A DNA stretch of 64,000 nucleotides from Planctomycetota bacterium (GCA_009908915.1 JAAAOJ010000034.1:37900-101899); one strand, 5' to 3'. Positions 35,864 through 46,600 are shown, counted from the stretch's first letter. Notes: generated by a model not told the origin, from the letters alone. Program-made: numbers and translations.

Positions 35864-36922
35864 CTACGTCTGCTGGTTGCTTCCGCCGCCGCTTTCGGCG
35901 CCGCCGATGTTCTCGCGCATCGACGTGTCGGCCTGGATGTTTCGCATGCGGTAGTAGTCCATAATGCCGAGGTTGCCGCCGCGGAAGGCTTCGGCCATCG
36001 CCTTGGGGATTTCGGCCTCGGCGAGGACGACCTTGGCCTGGTTTTCCTGCGTGAGGGCCTTCATTTCCTGCTCGCGGGCCATCGCCATGGCGCGGCGTTT
36101 CTCGGCCTCGGCCTGGAAGCGACGTTTGTCGGCTTCGGCCTGGTCGGCCTGGAGTTTCGCGCCGACGTTCTCGCCGACGTCGACGTCGGCAATGTCGATG
36201 GACAGGATCTCGAAGGCCGTGCCGGCGTCGAGGCCTTTTTCCAGCACCTTCTTGGAGATGGTGTCGGGGTTCTCGAGGACGGTCTTGTAGGTCTCGGACG
36301 AGCCGATGGTCGTGACGATGCCTTCGCCGACACGGGCGATGATGGTTTCTTCGGTGGCGCCGCCGACGAGGCGGTCGATGTTCGCCCGGACGGTGACGCG
36401 GGCCTTGGCTTTGACCTGGATGCCGTCCTTGGCCACGGCGTCGACGGTGTTCTTGCCGGAACTGGGGTTCGGGCAGTCGATGACCTTGGGGTTCACGGAC
36501 GTCTGGACGGCGTCGAGGATGTCGCGCCCGGCGAGGTCGATGGCCGTCGCGGTCTGCCACGTCAGGACGATGTTGGCACGGTTGGCGGCGATCAGCGCCC
36601 GGACCACATTGACGGGCCGGCCGCCCGCGAGGTAGTGACCTTCCAGCCATCCCGTTTCGACCTCCAGCCCGGCCTGGACGGCCTGGATACGGCTGAGAAC
36701 GATCACCTGCGGATTGACCTTGCGCAGCCGCATGCCGATGAGCTGGAAGATGCCCACGCCGGCGTGGGCCGCTAGGGCCTGCAGCCATAAGCCGAACAGC
36801 GGGCCAAAGAGAATCAGTATGGCCAAGCCGACAACGACGGCGATACCGATCATAACATAGAGCAAGATGTCGGCTGCGCCGGTCGATGATTCCTGTGCCA
36901 ACAGCATCAACGATGCGATCAT
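35864..36922 (-). CDS. floA: Flotillin-like protein FloA
   Basis: A 352-aa protein of the UPF0365/YqfA family. A long N-terminal hydrophobic hairpin (about 17-50) inserts into the inner membrane. An SPFH-like domain follows with the family segments '[17 protein letters not shown]', '[19 protein letters not shown]' and '[26 protein letters not shown]'. The Glu/Ala-rich coiled coil ('[20 protein letters not shown]') occupies 265-320. FloA organises ordered membrane domains and works with NfeD proteins, encoded just upstream here. Gene order nfeD, nfeD-short, floA matches the Bacillus yqeZ-yqfA type operon. Confidence 0.88.
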   Translation of the reverse strand: MIASLMLLAQESSTGAADILLYVMIGIAVVVGLAILILFGPLFGLWLQALAAHAGVGIFQLIGMRLRKVNPQVIVLSRIQAVQAGLEVETGWLEGHYLAGGRPVNVVRALIAANRANIVLTWQTATAIDLAGRDILDAVQTSVNPKVIDCPNPSSGKNTVDAVAKDGIQVKAKARVTVRANIDRLVGGATEETIIARVGEGIVTTIGSSETYKTVLENPDTISKKVLEKGLDAGTAFEILSIDIADVDVGENVGAKLQADQAEADKRRFQAEAEKRRAMAMAREQEMKALTQENQAKVVLAEAEIPKAMAEAFRGGNLGIMDYYRMRNIQADTSMRENIGGAESGGGSNQQT

Positions 36923-36972
36923 AGTGGTCCCTTTCCTATTCTCAGGTGCATAATGTTTTGGTTGTCGCGGAT

Positions 36973-37482
36973 TCAGCCGGCATTGTCAAGGGGGCGTACG
37001 ACAACATCCGTTCCGCAGGCGCGGATGACCTCGACGGCCTGGCCGGATTCGATCATCCCGTACTCGGCCCGCGCGTCGTATCGCCGGCCGTCGACCTTCA
37101 CTTCACCGCTGGGGCGCAGGGTGGTCACGGCCGTGCCGTGCTTGCCGATCAGTTCGTGCAGCGTCTTGGACTCCGGGGTGGCGTCGTTGGTGGCATCGGG
37201 GGCGGCTCGAAGGAAAAGGCGCCGGCCCAGTGGCGTCTTCGGCAGAACCTTGACCGACAGGTACAGGTACACCGGCAGGCCGATCAGGCAGCCGATCAGC
37301 ACGAGCATGCCGACAATCCAGTGGATGCGGAAAGCGAAGAAGACGGCCGCGCCGGCGGCGCCGATGGCCGCGGTACCGAGGAGGCCCAGCGTGGGCGTGA
37401 TGACCTCGACCAGCAGCAACACGGCTGCGACGACCAGCAGGACCACGACCCAGGTAACATTGGAAACGGCCAGTAGTTCCAT
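36973..37482 (-). CDS. Short NfeD-family protein (membrane + OB-fold)
   Basis: A 169-aa protein. Three membrane helices ('[17 protein letters not shown]', '[19 protein letters not shown]', '[20 protein letters not shown]') precede an OB-fold ('[22 protein letters not shown]...'), the NfeD C-terminal domain. It lacks a protease part, so it is the NfeD1b-like partner. Its start overlaps the end of the long nfeD gene, so the two are probably coupled, and floA follows by 50 bp. It likely interacts with FloA in membrane microdomains. Confidence 0.82.
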   Translation of the reverse strand: MELLAVSNVTWVVVLLVVAAVLLLVEVITPTLGLLGTAAIGAAGAAVFFAFRIHWIVGMLVLIGCLIGLPVYLYLSVKVLPKTPLGRRLFLRAAPDATNDATPESKTLHELIGKHGTAVTTLRPSGEVKVDGRRYDARAEYGMIESGQAVEVIRACGTDVVVRPLDNAG

Positions 37483-39125
37483 TACGTATCGATCTCCTCG
37501 ACTACGAGGCGGTTGCCCTCGCGCTTGATAACTCGTACACGTCGTCCCCGGTCAATCATGCCGCTGTCGCTGATGGCGTCGATCAGGTCGCCGTCGAAGC
37601 GTACCTCGCCGACCGGGCGAAGGGCGGAGGCCGCGAGACCCTCGTCGCCGACGTTGATGCGAAAGATCGGCGCGTCGTCGGCCCGTGGCTCGGACGCCGC
37701 GGGGCGCGAGGGGGCGAGCAGCAGGCGGCTCTTGCTGAGGATTTTCATCTTCGGCAGGTACTGTGAAAGAATGCCTGCCGCGACAAGGAAGGCGACGAAC
37801 GCAAGCCCCAGCCCCAGCGTGCCGCGTCGGAAGAAGTCCCACGCGACCTGCGAGTCCGGCCAGGGCAGTTCCGTCGGCGCGTTCGGTACGACCATCGCCA
37901 GCAGGGCGATGATGCACAGGGCAATGCCGCTGATGCCCGCCACGCCGAAGCCGGGAATCACGAAGATCTCCACGAGGATCAGGATCACGCCCAGGATCAG
38001 TGCGGCGATTTCCCACCACTGGGCCAGCCCCACGAGGAACTGGCTGGTTGTGAGGATGACCAGGCAGGTGATGGCAATGGCGCCGAATACGCCAAAGCCC
38101 GGCGTGTTGGTCTCCAGATAGCCGAACAGCAGCATGAGGAAGAACAGGATGCTCGCGACGGCCGGGCTGGTCAGGAAGTCGACCAGTTCTTCCGACCAGT
38201 TGTCGGCCAGTACCTGCGGCGGGGTCGTGATGTTGAAGTGCGCTTCGAGGGCGTCCATGTCGTCGATGATGTGCTCGGTGAAGCCGTACATGTACGCTTC
38301 CTCGGCGTCCATCGTCACCAATTCCATCGGCCCGTCGACCGTACGGATATATCGCCACTCGGCATCGGCGTTCGCATCGTCGCCGGCGTCGGGGGTATCC
38401 TTCACGCGGCGTCGCCACTCGGAGGCCTCGACAACCTTTCGCTCGCCGGTCGCGACGTTCTCGACCAGCCAGACCTCGATGGTGATGGTGACCATGGCCT
38501 CACACATCAGCACGTTGTAGCCCTGCATCTTGGCGAGCGATCGCATCTCGGCCCGCATGTACGATTCAATCTTGCCGCGTTCCTTCTCCGGGATTTCCTG
38601 GACGCCCTGCGGTCCGGGCATGATGGGCATGGCGTCGCCGATCTTGCCGGCCGGGGCGAGGATGATCTCATCGCAGGCGAGGCTGATAATGGCGGCGGCA
38701 CTGATGGCGTTGGGATGAACGTAGGCGACGGTGTAGATGTCGTCGGCCTCGTCGCGAATGGTGCTGACGATCTCCTCCATGGCGTCGAGTCGCCCGCCAG
38801 GGGAGTTGAGGTCGAAGATGATGATCTGTGCCCCCCGGCCGCGGCAACGCATGATCTTCCGGCCGATGGCGTGGGCGAGCTTGGGCGAGATCTGTTCCTG
38901 GATGGGGATGACGAAGGCGGTGTCGATCTGCTCGGGCAGGGCCGGTCGTTTGACGCCCTTGCGCCGGATGATGCGCGGGATGTCGCGTGTTGTGGTGGCG
39001 GCATCGTCGGACGTTTCTGCGGCGCCGCTGTCGGCCGCGGGCGTTTCGGCCGGCTGGACCTCCTGCGCAGCGGCGGAGGCGGTTACGGCCAACAGCACGA
39101 CATTTAGCACAACGAGGTATCGCAT
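37482..39125 (-). CDS. Long NfeD protein with ClpP-type serine protease domain
   Basis: A 547-aa protein: signal peptide (1-20), then a periplasmic ClpP/crotonase-fold protease, then four or five membrane helices (about 315-450), and a C-terminal OB-fold ('LRPVGEVRFDGDLIDAIS'). The oxyanion segment is NSPGGRLDA (107-115). The catalytic serine is Ser142 in 'HPNAISAAAII' and the lysine is Lys161 in 'AGKIGDAMP', the Ser-Lys dyad known from archaeal stomatin-specific protease homologues. It may cut the FloA partner or membrane peptides. The region between the two protease motifs and the first membrane helix holds an insert of about 140 residues. Confidence 0.85.
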   Translation of the reverse strand: MRYLVVLNVVLLAVTASAAAQEVQPAETPAADSGAAETSDDAATTTRDIPRIIRRKGVKRPALPEQIDTAFVIPIQEQISPKLAHAIGRKIMRCRGRGAQIIIFDLNSPGGRLDAMEEIVSTIRDEADDIYTVAYVHPNAISAAAIISLACDEIILAPAGKIGDAMPIMPGPQGVQEIPEKERGKIESYMRAEMRSLAKMQGYNVLMCEAMVTITIEVWLVENVATGERKVVEASEWRRRVKDTPDAGDDANADAEWRYIRTVDGPMELVTMDAEEAYMYGFTEHIIDDMDALEAHFNITTPPQVLADNWSEELVDFLTSPAVASILFFLMLLFGYLETNTPGFGVFGAIAITCLVILTTSQFLVGLAQWWEIAALILGVILILVEIFVIPGFGVAGISGIALCIIALLAMVVPNAPTELPWPDSQVAWDFFRRGTLGLGLAFVAFLVAAGILSQYLPKMKILSKSRLLLAPSRPAASEPRADDAPIFRINVGDEGLAASALRPVGEVRFDGDLIDAISDSGMIDRGRRVRVIKREGNRLVVEEIDT

Positions 39126-39288
39126 AGGCTGATCCCTTCAGCAAAGCCGCCTGATTCTACGCCCATCACCGGTCCGCGGCAATGAAGAAGATCGGCACAC
39201 GGAAGCAGAGGGGCGGTCGGGTCAATGGTGGTGTCCGGCATTTCCACCCCGACGGGCCGGGCGCCCTGGAACTTTGCAGCCTCAAGGC

Positions 39289-39367
39289 GCCCCCTGCCGG
39301 GGCTTAAGCTCGCGCGTTTGGTCCCCACGCTGACGCGTGGGGCTATTGACCGACGCCCCTGCCGGGG
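39289..39367. repeat. Three palindromic GC hairpins beside the tandem array
   Basis: GCCCCCTGCCGGGGC (39289-39303), CCCCACGC-TGAC-GCGTGGGG (39323-39342, perfect 8-bp stem) and CGCCCCTGCCGGGGC (39353-39367). They resemble REP hairpins but differ in sequence from those around the transposase gene at 15.6-16.5 kb. Confidence 0.6.
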
Positions 39368-39426
39368 CTGAGGACCGGCCGCAGGCTCCGTCAAGCCCGT
39401 CTTCGGGCGACGACGCACCTTGCGTA

Positions 39427-40122
39427 GACTCGGCGCCGCCTGCAGTTCTTGAACCTCTCTCCCTCCGGGAGAGATGGCGAGTCTCCGAGCCAGAGGGGGC
39501 TCTCCCTGCAGGCGGATGAAGAGAAAAAGGTGCGTCTTCGAAGACTCGGCGCCGCCTGCAGGTTTTGAACCTCTCTCCCTCTGGGAGAGATGGCGAGTCT
39601 CCGAGCCAGAGAGGGCTCTTCCCGCAGGCGGATGAAGAGAAAAAGGTGCGTCTTCGAAGACTCGGCGCCGCCTGCAGTTCTTGAACCTCTCTCCCTCCGG
39701 GAGAGATGGCGAGTCTCCGAGCCAGAGAGGGCTCTTCCCGCAGGCGGATGAAGAGAGAAAGGTGCGTCTTCGAAGACTCGGCGCCGCCTGCAGGTTTTGA
39801 ACCTCTCTCCCTCCGGGAGAGATGGCGAGTCTCCGAGCCAGAGGGGGCTCTTCCCGCAGGCGGATGAAGAGAAAAAGGTGCGTCTTCGAAGACTCGGCGC
39901 CGCCTGCAGGTTTTGAACCTCTCTCCCCCTGGGAGAGATGGCGAGTCTCCGAGCCAGAGAGGGCTCTTCCCGCAGGCGGATGAAGAGAAAAAGGTGCGTC
40001 TTCGAAGACTCGGCGCCGCCTGCAGTTCTTGAACCTCTCTCCCTCTGGGAGAGATGGCGAGTCTCCGAGCCAGAGAGGGCTCTTCCCGCAGGCGGATGAA
40101 GAGAAAAAGGTGCGTCTTCGAA
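39427..40122. repeat. Six tandem copies of a 116-bp repeat
   Basis: Units start with GACTCGGCGCCGCCTGCAG at 39427, 39543, 39659, 39775, 39891 and 40007, with the next GACTCG at 40123, so the period is exactly 116 bp each time. Copies differ at few positions (for example CTCCGGGAG versus CTCTGGGAG). Each has a hairpin TCTCTCCC/GGGAGAGA, an outer GCCTGC/GCAGGC pair and a 12-bp palindrome GTCTTCGAAGAC at the junction of units. Confidence 0.92.
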
Positions 40123-40325
40123 GACTCGACACAGCCTACCGGACCCCTGCCGGGGCTGGATACGGGGCGGCTGCCGGATGCTTTGTGGGGCATGGGGCGT
40201 GTGGGGTGAGGTGGTGGCAGGCGCAAAAAGTTGCGGACGCCGCGGCTTCTCGCCGCAACGTCCGCGAATGCAAAGAGCGGTAGGGTACGCAAGCGGTTAC
40301 GCACCTTGCCCAGAAGCCTGGCTGC

Positions 40326-40994
40326 CTATGCCCGTGCATTGCGGCGACGGCGCCGCAGCAGCAGCCCCAACCCGCCGATGGTTAGCAGGCCCACCGTCGC
40401 CGGCTCGGGGACGAAGTACTCAACGGTGGCATATCCATCGCCTTGCGAGACGATGTTCGTGAAGTTTACGCCGCCGGTGATGGTTGCAATCGAATCAACG
40501 GAAGCGAGAATATCGAAGGTGCTGCTGCCGAGGAAGGGATCCATATCTGTACCCGTGAACTCCAGTACGTCACCGTCTGATACGTTGCTGCCCGTGATGA
40601 ACGCACCGTCGGGCGCATCTGTTTGAACGGTTTCCGGATCATCGCCATCATCAGCCGCGAGATTCTCCGAGCCGCTGTTGAGAGCGTTGAGCACGACGTC
40701 CGGTGAGAAGGTCGTCGAGGAAAGTGTGCTGCGAATGCCAAAATCATAGGATGCCACCGCACTGCTCTCGCCCTCGTTGTCGAGGCTAACGCTGCCGCCG
40801 GACGAAGCGGCGTGCAGCGTGATGCGGACGAGGCCGCAGTCGCCGCCACTGTATTGGTTGAAATTGAGTGTGTCCGAGAATGTCGGCGATTGCGGACCGT
40901 ACGTTTCGGTTTCAGTCTGTAGCGGCGCCGCCTGCCCGACAGCGGCAAGCGTCAGGATGATGGCGATGGCAGCGATGATGGATGCAAGTTTCAT
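40326..40994 (-). CDS. PEP-CTERM sorted surface protein
   Basis: A 222-aa exported protein from ATG 40994, which follows AAAGGAG. The signal peptide covers about 1-22. The beta-rich middle ('FSDTLNFNQYSGG', 'SPDVVLNALNSGSENL', 'SSTFDILASVDSIATI') fits, to my recollection, the 'choice-of-anchor E' type domain. It ends with the sorting signal: 'VPEPATVGLL', a hydrophobic helix and a run of arginines. Such proteins are processed by exosortase and linked to extracellular polysaccharide. No exosortase gene is in this window. A small hairpin (GGAGG/CCTCC, 41008-41025) lies just before its ribosome site. Confidence 0.85.
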   Translation of the reverse strand: MKLASIIAAIAIILTLAAVGQAAPLQTETETYGPQSPTFSDTLNFNQYSGGDCGLVRITLHAASSGGSVSLDNEGESSAVASYDFGIRSTLSSTTFSPDVVLNALNSGSENLAADDGDDPETVQTDAPDGAFITGSNVSDGDVLEFTGTDMDPFLGSSTFDILASVDSIATITGGVNFTNIVSQGDGYATVEYFVPEPATVGLLTIGGLGLLLRRRRRNARA

Positions 40995-41673
40995 GTTGGG
41001 CTCCTTTGGAGGGTCGCGATCCTCCGTCGACACCGTGTGTTGCCTCTTGTGGGCTGCTGTCTGGCGATAGCCAAAGCCCCTCACAGGCTTCTGGTTTTTG
41101 TTGTTTGGTTGTGTGGACGCACACGTCTTGCCCTTGCCGGCCGGTGGACGGACAGCACTGCCGGGGCGCGGCGTCTGCCTTGACGCGTGCGGACCTGTCC
41201 GGTCCGATGGCGCGCTGTCTCAGACGTCGCATGCCAGATCGGGCGCAATGGCACACGGCTGGCACGGCGGCTTCATGGAAGCACGGGTGCGTTCTTGGAT
41301 TGTCCTCGCTTTCTCTCTCGTCTGGTGTGTTCGGCCCAAGATGGCAGAACAGACTCTCATTCCTGCAGACAGCGATCGGGCCATCACATTCCATGCGGAA
41401 ACAGCATGTAACGGTCAGGGGTGGACATTCCTACGACGTGACAACGCGGCTCAGACGCTGCACCTTCGCATAGTGGAAACGACGCCTCCATGGTCGCTTG
41501 TCCCTCACTGTCTCGGGTGGAATCGGCTCAAGATTCCAGAACCCAATGTAAGCGCATCGGCAGGCTTTGACAAGATGAAATGTCGACGACCCTGCAAAAA
41601 AATTTCACATAAATAGATCAAGATCGGTGCTGTATCCGCCGAGACGCCGATCCGCCAGGGGCAGAATGTGCGG
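40995..41673. other. Gene-free region, 679 bp, upstream of the PEP-CTERM gene
   Basis: No convincing gene. It must hold the promoter of the minus-strand PEP-CTERM gene. An AT-rich block with a run of seven As lies at about 41590-41620. The region is otherwise GC-rich and without recognisable repeats; it may contain decayed DNA, since a gene remnant lies directly beside it. Confidence 0.4.
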
Positions 41674-41954
41674 TCAGTCGAGCAGAATCTTCACGACGCA
41701 TTTGCGGACGTCAAAGGGGCCGGCAAGCTGGCCGTTCGGGCGGTGGGCGTCGCTCGGCCAGAGCAGTGCAAACAGGCCCGTCCTCATCGGCAGCGATGCG
41801 AACTCGTCCGGCGTTTCGTGAAACGAGACGTCACGTTGCTCATCGTAGGCCTCGATGCTCTGCCGCCCATCGAGCGGCGCGACGTCCATCCGTGCTTCGC
41901 CGGCGAGAAGGACCTGCGGGTCGACGTACCGGCGGTGGGCTTCGAAGCTGCGTA
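41674..41954 (-). pseudogene. Remnant of a YhcH/YjgK/YiaL-family gene (N-terminus lost)
   Basis: Reading the minus strand, one frame gives 'SFEAHRRYVDPQVLLAGEARM', then 'IEAYDEQRDVSF', 'GLFALLWPSDAHRP' and 'VRKCVVKILLD', followed by TGA at 41674. These are the conserved blocks of the YhcH/YjgK/YiaL cupin family (related to EbgC and sugar/sialic acid metabolism genes). The family is about 150 aa; only about the last 93 are present. Upstream the frame meets a TGA at about 41977 without a start codon, and the sulfatase gene begins its end at 42011, so the front part is missing. Confidence 0.72.
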
Positions 41955-42010
41955 AACAGATTATGGAGCGGGTACTTCACCGCCCGTCGCGCATTTTGAA
42001 TGCGGTCGTA

Positions 42011-43432
42011 TCAGTCCGTCCTGGCCGGGCGTGTTCGACCGGTGTTCTTGGCGGTCTGAACTGTCGCGAGCATCGACTCGACACGCTCGGGGTGCTCAGC
42101 GTACTGGTTGGTTGTCTCGCCAAGGTCTTCGTCGAGATTGTAAAGCTGTCCGGCCGGGCCACCGGGAACGGGTTGGCCGGATCGCGGCTCGGAGAATCCG
42201 CCGCTGCCCAGGCCGCAGCAGATCTTCCAGTCGCCGTCGCGCAGGGCGAACATGCCGCAGACACTGTGGTGGATCAGGCTCGGCCGCGACGGCCCGTCGC
42301 TCTCACCGCTCAGCAGGCCCAGCAGCGAGTAGCTGTCTTCGGCTGCGTTGTCGGGCAGGTGCTGTTCGGTAATCTCCGCCGCCGTGGCCATCAGGTCCAT
42401 CAGGCAGACGGTTGCATCGACGGTCCGGCCGCCCTCGGCCACGTGCGGCCAACGGGCCACCAGCGGCACGCGATGGCCACCTTCCCAGATGTCCGCCTTG
42501 TAGCCGCGCAGGTCGCCGCAGCTCTTATGGCCGTGGAGGTCGCCGTCGACGTCGGCCGGTCGGGCGCCGTTGTCGCTGGTGACCATGATGAGCGTGTTGT
42601 CCTTGACGCCGAGGCGTTCGAGGCAGGCGTCGATCTCGCCGACCAGCCAGTCGACGGTCCAGACGCAGTCGCCGCGCAGGCCCGCCCGGCTCTTGCCGCG
42701 GGCAAACTCCGGCGGCACGCAGGGCCGATGCGGATTCGACGGCGTGAGGTACAGGAAGAACGGCTGATCGGCGGATTCTTCGTGGGTGGCTTCCAGCCAC
42801 GCGACGGCCTTGTTGCGCAACTCGACATCCACCTGCGTATCGTCCCAGTCCGGCGTCTGGGGGCCCTGTCGCTGCTGGGCGTAGTAGGTCTTTTTCGGCT
42901 CGGACGGAATGCCCACCGTCTGACGGTTCTCAATGAAACAGTAGGGGGCCATGTCCAGCGAGCCGGCAATGCCGAAGAAGTAGTCGAAGCCTACGTCGCA
43001 CGGGCCGCCGATGATCGGCTTGTTGAAGTCCACGCCGCCACCGTCGTCCCACATATTGAAGTCGATGCCCGGGCCGGTCTCCGCCGGCTGCCACTCGAAC
43101 CCCACGTGCCACTTGCCCACGGCCGCGGTGGCATAGCCGCGCTGCTTGAGCAGGCCGGCGACGGTCATGCGGCCGGGGTCGATCAGCGGCAGACCATAGC
43201 CGCCCTGCACGCCGCCCTTTAGTCGCGTCCGCCAGCAGTATCGCCCCGTCAGCACGCTGTAGCGGCTGGGCGTGCAGACGGCCGAGGAGCTGTGGGCGTC
43301 GGTGAAGCGCACGCCCTCGGAGGCGATGCGGTCCATGTTCGGCGTGGGGATCTTCGAGTCGGAGTTGAAACAGCCGACGTCGCCGTAGCCCATGTCGTCG
43401 GCCATGATGTAGACAACATTCGGCGTGCGCAC
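42011..43432 (-). CDS. Type I (formylglycine) sulfatase
   Basis: A 473-aa alkaline-phosphatase-fold sulfatase starting at GTG 43432 behind AAGG. Metal ligands are in 'ADDMGYGDVG' (Asp12-Asp13) and the modified cysteine is Cys53 in CTPSR, the C-x-P-S-R signature that becomes formylglycine. The further motif 'AVGKWHVG' (Lys and His of the active site) and the later 'TSDNGARP' metal motif are present. It would remove sulfate from esters such as sulfated polysaccharides or arylsulfates. No signal peptide is evident, which is unusual for a planctomycete sulfatase. The remnant YhcH-family gene next to it suggests a former sugar-use cluster. Confidence 0.9.
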   Translation of the reverse strand: MRTPNVVYIMADDMGYGDVGCFNSDSKIPTPNMDRIASEGVRFTDAHSSSAVCTPSRYSVLTGRYCWRTRLKGGVQGGYGLPLIDPGRMTVAGLLKQRGYATAAVGKWHVGFEWQPAETGPGIDFNMWDDGGGVDFNKPIIGGPCDVGFDYFFGIAGSLDMAPYCFIENRQTVGIPSEPKKTYYAQQRQGPQTPDWDDTQVDVELRNKAVAWLEATHEESADQPFFLYLTPSNPHRPCVPPEFARGKSRAGLRGDCVWTVDWLVGEIDACLERLGVKDNTLIMVTSDNGARPADVDGDLHGHKSCGDLRGYKADIWEGGHRVPLVARWPHVAEGGRTVDATVCLMDLMATAAEITEQHLPDNAAEDSYSLLGLLSGESDGPSRPSLIHHSVCGMFALRDGDWKICCGLGSGGFSEPRSGQPVPGGPAGQLYNLDEDLGETTNQYAEHPERVESMLATVQTAKNTGRTRPARTD

Positions 43433-43637
43433 GATTCCTTGCCTTTCATGGGGTTGCGGACGCGAGTGCTGCAGTCTCGTCGGCGTCCTTCTCGTCTTCA
43501 GCGTCGATTAGACCGGCAACGCCGGCCGGTGTCAACGATCCGCCGGTCGGACGGCAGAAGGCATTGAGCGATGCCTCCCTGGTCGGTACACTAGCGCCCT
43601 GAAGTATGCTCCATCGTCCCTTGGCAGGAGCCTCGAT

Positions 43638-46600
43638 GTGACGCAACAGGCAACAGCCAACGCGGCGGTCGTTTCCGTCGCGGCAAGCCCCGCACGCCGC
43701 CGTCGACGTGCCGGCCAGCGTGCCGTTCGCGCGACGGTCATTCTCTTGCTGCTCTTGGCGGCCCTGTATGTGTTCCTGCCCTGGTGGCTGCCGGCAGGGC
43801 TGGTGCGAGACTACGTGACCGAAACGCTGTCGGCCCAGACCGGCTTGGACGTTCAGATCGGCGATGTGGATGTCAGTTGGGGACGGGGCCTGATCCTTCG
43901 TGATCTGCAGATCGCCTCGCCGCCGGGCTGTCGTGAGTCGACGATGATTCGCGCCCGGCAGATGACGGCTGACTTCTCACCGATGGACATCTTGCGGGGC
44001 GAGATGGCGTGGATGGAGATCGTGGGTCTCGAAGCGCATGTGGAGACTGTACCGGACGGCCGATGGAATATTGCGTCCCTGAGGCCCCTCGAGGGAACCG
44101 TCCAGCCCCGTCGGCTGTCTGTACGGGAGGCGTCCGTGGCGTTTCGTGCTTCCGGGGCGGACGGGATGCGCACGCTGAAGGTCGCGGACTTCCAGCTCGT
44201 GCGGGACCGCCGCGATCGAATTCGACACATGAGCCTCACGGGGCACATCGAGCAGCCCGACGGGCCGGCGGCCGTGATTCTGCAACTCGTCGGCGGCGGC
44301 CCGGTTGGCGAGGCCGGGCCGGAGGCCCGCTGCCTTATCCAGAATCTCGACCTGGCGTCCCTGCCGCTGTCGCCGGAGAGCACGGTCCATCGCCTGGCTG
44401 GTCGATGCGGCGGTCGACTGGCGTTTACGCTGGACACACACGGCAAGATCGACCGGATCGACCTCGATGCCGATGTGCGCGGCCTGGAGTTGGCTGACGC
44501 CGACGGCTTGGTGTTCGGCCCGGTTGGCGAGGCCTCGCTTCAGGTTGATGCCAGCTACGATGCCTTCAGCGACCGTATCGACGTCCAGGCCGCTCGCATT
44601 CGCATGCCCGGCGCGGTGCTTGAAGGTCGAGCCATCGCCTATACCGATTTCCTTTCGGGTCGATGGCAGTCCCTGGAAGCTGCCGAGCTGAACGGGCGGG
44701 TCCAGCCGGGTCGACTGCGCGAACTGCTGCCTCGCAGCCGGCCAGGCGCGATGGAAATCGACGGCCCCGTGGCGTTGCATGCCGCCGCCCGCCGCGACGC
44801 CGTCAGTCGGCGTATGGAACTCGAACTGACGCTCGATGCACGCCAGGCCGAGCTGCGGCACGCCGGGCGGGCGGTCAAACGCTCCGGCCTGCCGACCTCG
44901 CTGCAACTGCAGGCCGATACCGACGAAGCCACCGGCACGGTCGAGTTGCGGCACTTCAGCCTGGCCCTCGGACGCAACGAAATCACCGCCGAGGCCGGCG
45001 ATATTCCCCAGGCTGGCCAGGTAATCCGCACGCTCCTGGGGACGGATCGACGCGTCACCGACGCCGATTGGCTCCAGGCCCTCTCGCACGTATCGGTTCG
45101 CGGCACGATCCGCCTGTGTGACGCGGACATTCTGGCGACGGCCCTGCATCTGAGGCCCCAACAGCTCGCCACGACCGGCGAGATGCGAGGCACATGGTCG
45201 TTGACGCGCGGCGAGCCGTGTTGGCTGCGGGTCGGGCTGGAGAGCCCCGCCGGCAGCGATCTGGCGGTGGGTGAACTGTTCGGCAAACCCGTCGATCAGT
45301 CGTTGCGGCTGGACCTGACGGCCGGCCTGCATGCCGACGATGCCGCCATCCGCGACCTGCAGCTTGACCTGCAGGCCGGTCAGGGAAGCCTGCAGATGCG
45401 AAACGGCCAAGCTGATCTGTCCGGCCATGACGGACGCGGGGGGGGAAGCTTCGAGGCGGCATTGGTGGTCTCGGGCGTGGAGCATTTCGTCGCGATGTTT
45501 CCGTCGGCATGCGACGAGGCCGGGCCCTTTGCCAGCGGGCGAATGACCGGCCGCGTGCATGCGGACGTTGACGGGCTCACATCGCGAGGCGTCGTCGCCA
45601 TGGACGCCTCGCCAGCCCGGCTGCGGTGGAGTCAGATCTGGCAGAAATCCGTGGGCGAGCCACTGGAGCTTTCCGTGTCGTGGTGCAATCGAAACGACCG
45701 CAACGAGACTTCTCTGCATGCCGACGCTGACTGGTGGCAAGCGACGCTCGACGTCACGGCGCCAGCCAGGGACGCGACGCAGCATTACACTGCCGTCCTT
45801 GAGGTTGATGACCTGGGCGAACTGCAGCAGGCGTCGCCGGCGCTGGCGAGACGGTTGGGCGAGCGTCGCATCGAAGGCAGACTGGGCATTCGCGCGCGGC
45901 AGGACCGCCGCGGCGCTGGAGACTCGCCGGTACATCTGAGGTGTTCGCTGGACCGTGTCGGCCTGCTGGACAAAACCGGCGAGGTCGCGCGTGCATGGCG
46001 GGAGATGTCGTTGGACGTGGGCATGCGCGTCGCGCCTGTGTCGCCGGACGGCACGCGGCGTATCGAGATCACCTCGGGCAGGACCACTGCGCCCGGCCTG
46101 GATGTTCACGATATCGGCGGAGAGTTTGCGATCGCCATCGACAACGGGCCGCGCGAGGCAGCAGAAGACTGGCTGGCCGGCGTGCGGTCGGGCCGATTCG
46201 GGATGCATCTCACCGCCCGGCCGGAGACACTGCTGGCCTGGGCCGCGCCGGCGGCGAACCGGGAGGCCAGGCGGATCGGCCTTGGGGACGAAAGCAGCGC
46301 CGCGGTGACGATCGAGGTGGACGAGAAGGGCGTGGTGGCCGATATCGAAGCCGCCTTGGCCCTGCTGACCTTTACGCGGTCGGATCGGACGGACGGCAAG
46401 GCGGTGCGCCTCAAAAGCCGTGCTCTGCTGAGTCGGGCGCGTGATCGCGGGTCGCCGGTCATCGTCGAATCGTTCGAAGCCGACGCGCCGGGTGTCGAGG
46501 TATCTGCCGACGGACGACTGGCCTTGTCGGACACCGACCAGCGCACCGATCTCCGCGTTCGGCTGGACCTTGCCGACGCCGGGCGGCTGCTCGGATTCAT

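Larger units (their letters stand above)
39126..40325. other. Repeat-rich region without a gene, 1200 bp
   Basis: Separates the nfeD start from the PEP-CTERM gene end. From 39289 it holds three GC hairpins, then six tandem 116-bp repeats, then a further hairpin-like GCCGGGGC motif near 40150 and an inverted repeat GCGGACG / CGTCCGC (40233-40265). Open frames cross the repeats on the minus strand but are products of the repeat period and are not called. Confidence 0.6.

Noticed and set aside
39427..40122. CRISPR array
   Set aside because: Units are contiguous 116-bp repeats without unique spacers, and no cas genes are present.
39104..40304. Two long minus-strand open frames (about 340 codons each) across the 116-bp array
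   Set aside because: They are built from the repeat period, being stop-free only because 116-bp units cycle through the three frames; composition is Arg/Leu/Ser-rich without family features and there is no ribosome site.
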